Part shown: piece by piece, positions 62,312 through 64,000 of the stretch | How the letters are laid out: each line of letters opens with the position of its first letter | How positions within the stretch are numbered: the first letter of the stretch is position 1 | Made by a program: the position numbers and the translations under genes | Notes under the pieces: generated by a model | Databases searched by the model: none | The model's input: the letters and a program-made list of their open reading frames with translations, nothing else | What the model was told of the DNA's origin: nothing | Assembly: GCA_963701955.1 (NCBI GenBank) | Contig: OY969694.1 | Coordinates: 1,736,001-1,800,000, forward strand | DNA length: 64,000 bases | Source of the DNA: Bog-473 sp963701955 | GTDB taxonomy: Bacteria > Actinomycetota > Acidimicrobiia > Acidimicrobiales > RAAP-2 | Reading direction: 5' to 3'

Positions 62312-63520
62312 TCAGGTGAGCACCGGCAGGCGCTCCCACCCTCGCAGGTCACTCGTCTGAGCCAGCTGGGCCTGGCCCCAGTCCACCTCCCACGTGGGGA
62401 ACCGCTGCAGCACTTCGTCGAGTGCGACCCGAGCTTCGAGGCGCGCCAGCGCGGCTCCAAGGCAGAAGTGGGCGCCGCAGCCGAATGTCAAGATTTTGGC
62501 CGGATTGCGGCGGATGTCGAAGCTGTCACCTTGAGGAAACTGCCGATCATCGCGGTTCGCCGCTGCGAGACTGCAGACGAGTGCGCTCCCCTCGGGAACG
62601 ACCTGGCCGTGGAACTCGACATCGCGAGCCACGTACCGGCACAGATGATATGGAGGGGGCTCAAAGCGCAACAGCTCCTCGATCGCTCCCGGGATGAGTG
62701 ACGGGTCCTCAACGAGCTGTGCCCGCTGGTCCGAGTGCTCTGCGAGCACTTTCCCCGCCCACCCGAGCAGCCGCTTGGTCGTGTCGCTGCCGGCGTTGCC
62801 CAACATGTTGACGTATGTGAGGACTTCATCGCGCGTCAGCTTGCGGACCGTACCGGTCTCGTCCTCGAACTCGTAGCCCAACAGCTCGGTCATCAGATCG
62901 TCGGACGGGTGGTCACGGCGCCAATCGATGTAGTCCCCGAAGATGTCGATGCCATCCATGGACATGCTCTTGACGTCGGAGAAGTCGTCGCGAGGTACCC
63001 TCGTACCCTTCCGGTGCGACTCGAAGTACTCGCGTACCGCCAGCTGGTCCTCCTCGGGGATCCCCAACAGCATGCCAATGACCCGCATCGGGAGAAATCC
63101 GAGATCGAGTACGAAGTCGAAGCGTCCGCTTCCGATGTGGGGATCAATCGTGCGTGCGCAGAAGTCGCGGATCTGCGGCTCGAGGGACGCCACGCGGCGG
63201 GGCGTGAACAGGCGGGACACAAGCCCGCGGTGGCGCGTGTGGATCGGTGCGTCTTCGAAGATGAACAGACCGGGCGGAATGCGCATGTCGGGGGCCTTGA
63301 GAACAGTGAGGATCCCCCCGTGTGACGAGATGAAGGTCTCACGATCGAGCAGGACGCGATCCACATCGTCAAACCTGCTCACCATGTAGAAGTCGTAGCG
63401 GTCGTTGTAGTAAAGCGGCACCTCGTCCCGGAGCCGCTGGTAGACGGTGTACGGGTTGGCCCGGATCTCGCTGTCGAAGGGATCGAAGTAGACCGGCACG
63501 TCAGTTGTCGTCGACGCCAT
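62312..63520 (-). CDS. cytochrome P450
   Basis: A 402-residue P450. Seen: YFDPFDSEIRANPYTVYQRL, I-helix MLGNAGSDTTKRLLGW, ExxR in IEELLRFEPPPYH, heme-binding FGCGAHFCLGAALARLEARV with Cys353. The 402-residue form starts at ATG 63520, which overlaps the stop of the SDR on the right by one base (TGATG); the longer frame to 63742 lies inside that SDR. P450 and SDR are therefore coupled and probably act on the same compound: hydroxylation, then oxidation of the alcohol (inference). Confidence 0.91.
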   Translation of the reverse strand: MASTTTDVPVYFDPFDSEIRANPYTVYQRLRDEVPLYYNDRYDFYMVSRFDDVDRVLLDRETFISSHGGILTVLKAPDMRIPPGLFIFEDAPIHTRHRGLVSRLFTPRRVASLEPQIRDFCARTIDPHIGSGRFDFVLDLGFLPMRVIGMLLGIPEEDQLAVREYFESHRKGTRVPRDDFSDVKSMSMDGIDIFGDYIDWRRDHPSDDLMTELLGYEFEDETGTVRKLTRDEVLTYVNMLGNAGSDTTKRLLGWAGKVLAEHSDQRAQLVEDPSLIPGAIEELLRFEPPPYHLCRYVARDVEFHGQVVPEGSALVCSLAAANRDDRQFPQGDSFDIRRNPAKILTFGCGAHFCLGAALARLEARVALDEVLQRFPTWEVDWGQAQLAQTSDLRGWERLPVLT

Positions 63521-64000
63521 CAGTGGCCTCCCTTGCCGGACACTCCCGCCTGGGACTGGGATGCCGAGTCGGCCGAACCGAGCTCGACCGGTCGAGAATC
63601 GGTCATATCGACGATCTGGTCGATGTTCGCCGCGATTGCCTCTGGCGTCATCGCACCGTCCTTGTAGCCCTGGTTCTGAGAGAAGGTCATTCGGAGCACC
63701 TGACCGCCCCCACACACCAGGATGACCCCGTTGAGCGGGCACGACTCGTGCGCCAGGTACACCGCCGCCGGTGAGGCCAGGTCTGGCGGGTACGTGACCA
63801 TGGACCGCTCGAAGTGTTCCTTCGGAAGGTCGTAGACCTTCGCCATGATCTCGGGCGCGGAGAGCCGAGTTCCGGCACGCGGCGAAAAGCCATTGACCGA
63901 GATCCCGTACTTGGGCCCTTCGGCGGCAAGCGCGAGGGTGAACCCGATCGCGCCACCCTTCGCGCCCCCGTATGCAGTCATCTTCTCGTGGATCCCCAGG
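63520..64000 (-). CDS. SDR, multifunctional-enzyme type-2-like hydroxyacyl-CoA dehydrogenase (cut by right edge)
   Basis: C-terminal 159 codons of an SDR whose start is beyond the window. Seen: LGIHEKMTAYGGAKGGAIGF (Tyr/Lys), YLAHESCPLNGVILVCGGGQ, GYKDGAMTPEAIAANIDQIV, and an extra serine/glutamine-rich tail ending SQSQAGVSGKGGH. It is the nearest paralogue of the SDR at 29978. Its stop overlaps the ATG of the downstream P450. The N-terminal cofactor motif cannot be checked here. Confidence 0.86.
   Translation of the reverse strand, partial: LGIHEKMTAYGGAKGGAIGFTLALAAEGPKYGISVNGFSPRAGTRLSAPEIMAKVYDLPKEHFERSMVTYPPDLASPAAVYLAHESCPLNGVILVCGGGQVLRMTFSQNQGYKDGAMTPEAIAANIDQIVDMTDSRPVELGSADSASQSQAGVSGKGGH

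Noticed and set aside
1..64000. CRISPR, tRNA, rRNA, IS element or prophage
   Set aside because: No spaced direct repeats, no cloverleaf-like or rRNA sequence, no transposase or phage protein recognised while reading both strands.

Overview
This is 64 kb of GC-rich DNA with frequent GTG starts, 1-4 base stop/start overlaps and at least one probable leaderless promoter. Together with an F420-type LLM oxidoreductase, a class I PHA cluster, CoA-transferases, tandem TetR domains and many amidohydrolase-2, SDR and P450 genes, this points to a high-GC actinobacterium. Acidimicrobiia or a mycobacterial relative is my best guess, by inference only. I see no rRNA, tRNA, IS element, CRISPR array, origin or phage gene.

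Layout. (1) 1-10380, minus strand: one long catabolic run of a DUF35 zinc-ribbon protein, two family III CoA-transferases, two amidohydrolases, an alpha-methylacyl-CoA racemase, and acyl-CoA carboxylase beta and alpha. It is divergent from a thiolase-like gene at 10526. (2) 11757-17967: polyhydroxyalkanoate (PHA) cluster with an XRE regulator, phaC, acyl-CoA ligase, a broken phasin, a GST and phaZ. (3) 18071-30904: mixed genes, including Rieske ferredoxin, a 3-hydroxyisobutyrate dehydrogenase-like enzyme, two amidohydrolases, six SDRs, glutathione peroxidase, a P450 remnant, an orphan substrate-binding protein and an LLM oxidoreductase. (4) 30982-37959: an FbpABC-type iron(III) ABC transporter followed by a secreted protein and a membrane-anchored Kelch/propeller protein. 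(5) 38064-45436: a broken SnoaL-like gene, an amidohydrolase-SDR-cupin operon, a tandem-TetR regulator, a berberine-bridge-type flavoprotein, a second TetR and an EthD-like protein. (6) 45535-54347: a plus-strand operon of three amidohydrolases, two SDRs and a KstD-like flavoprotein, headed by two identical-core palindromes inside a sigma70-like promoter, with divergent SnoaL and convergent cupin genes. (7) 54348-64000: an 860-base gene-poor stretch, an SDR, an internally deleted SDR remnant, a D-aminoacylase-like gene, three P450s, an MsrP-like molybdoenzyme with a broken cytochrome b561 partner, and an SDR cut by the right edge.

The genes read as a catabolic and storage region. CoA-transferases and the ligase activate carboxylic acids. 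SDRs, P450s, flavoproteins and the thiolase-like/DUF35 pair process the skeleton. Amidohydrolase-2 enzymes (eight intact or nearly intact, in several subfamilies) probably hydrolyse or decarboxylate intermediates. Racemase and carboxylase handle branched and propionyl-type CoAs, and PHA stores the carbon. The substrate cannot be read from the sequence.

Six genes (accA-like, accD-like, phasin, one amidohydrolase, one SnoaL, cytochrome b561) carry frame breaks with conserved protein on both sides. Either the assembly has indel errors or several genes were recently inactivated.
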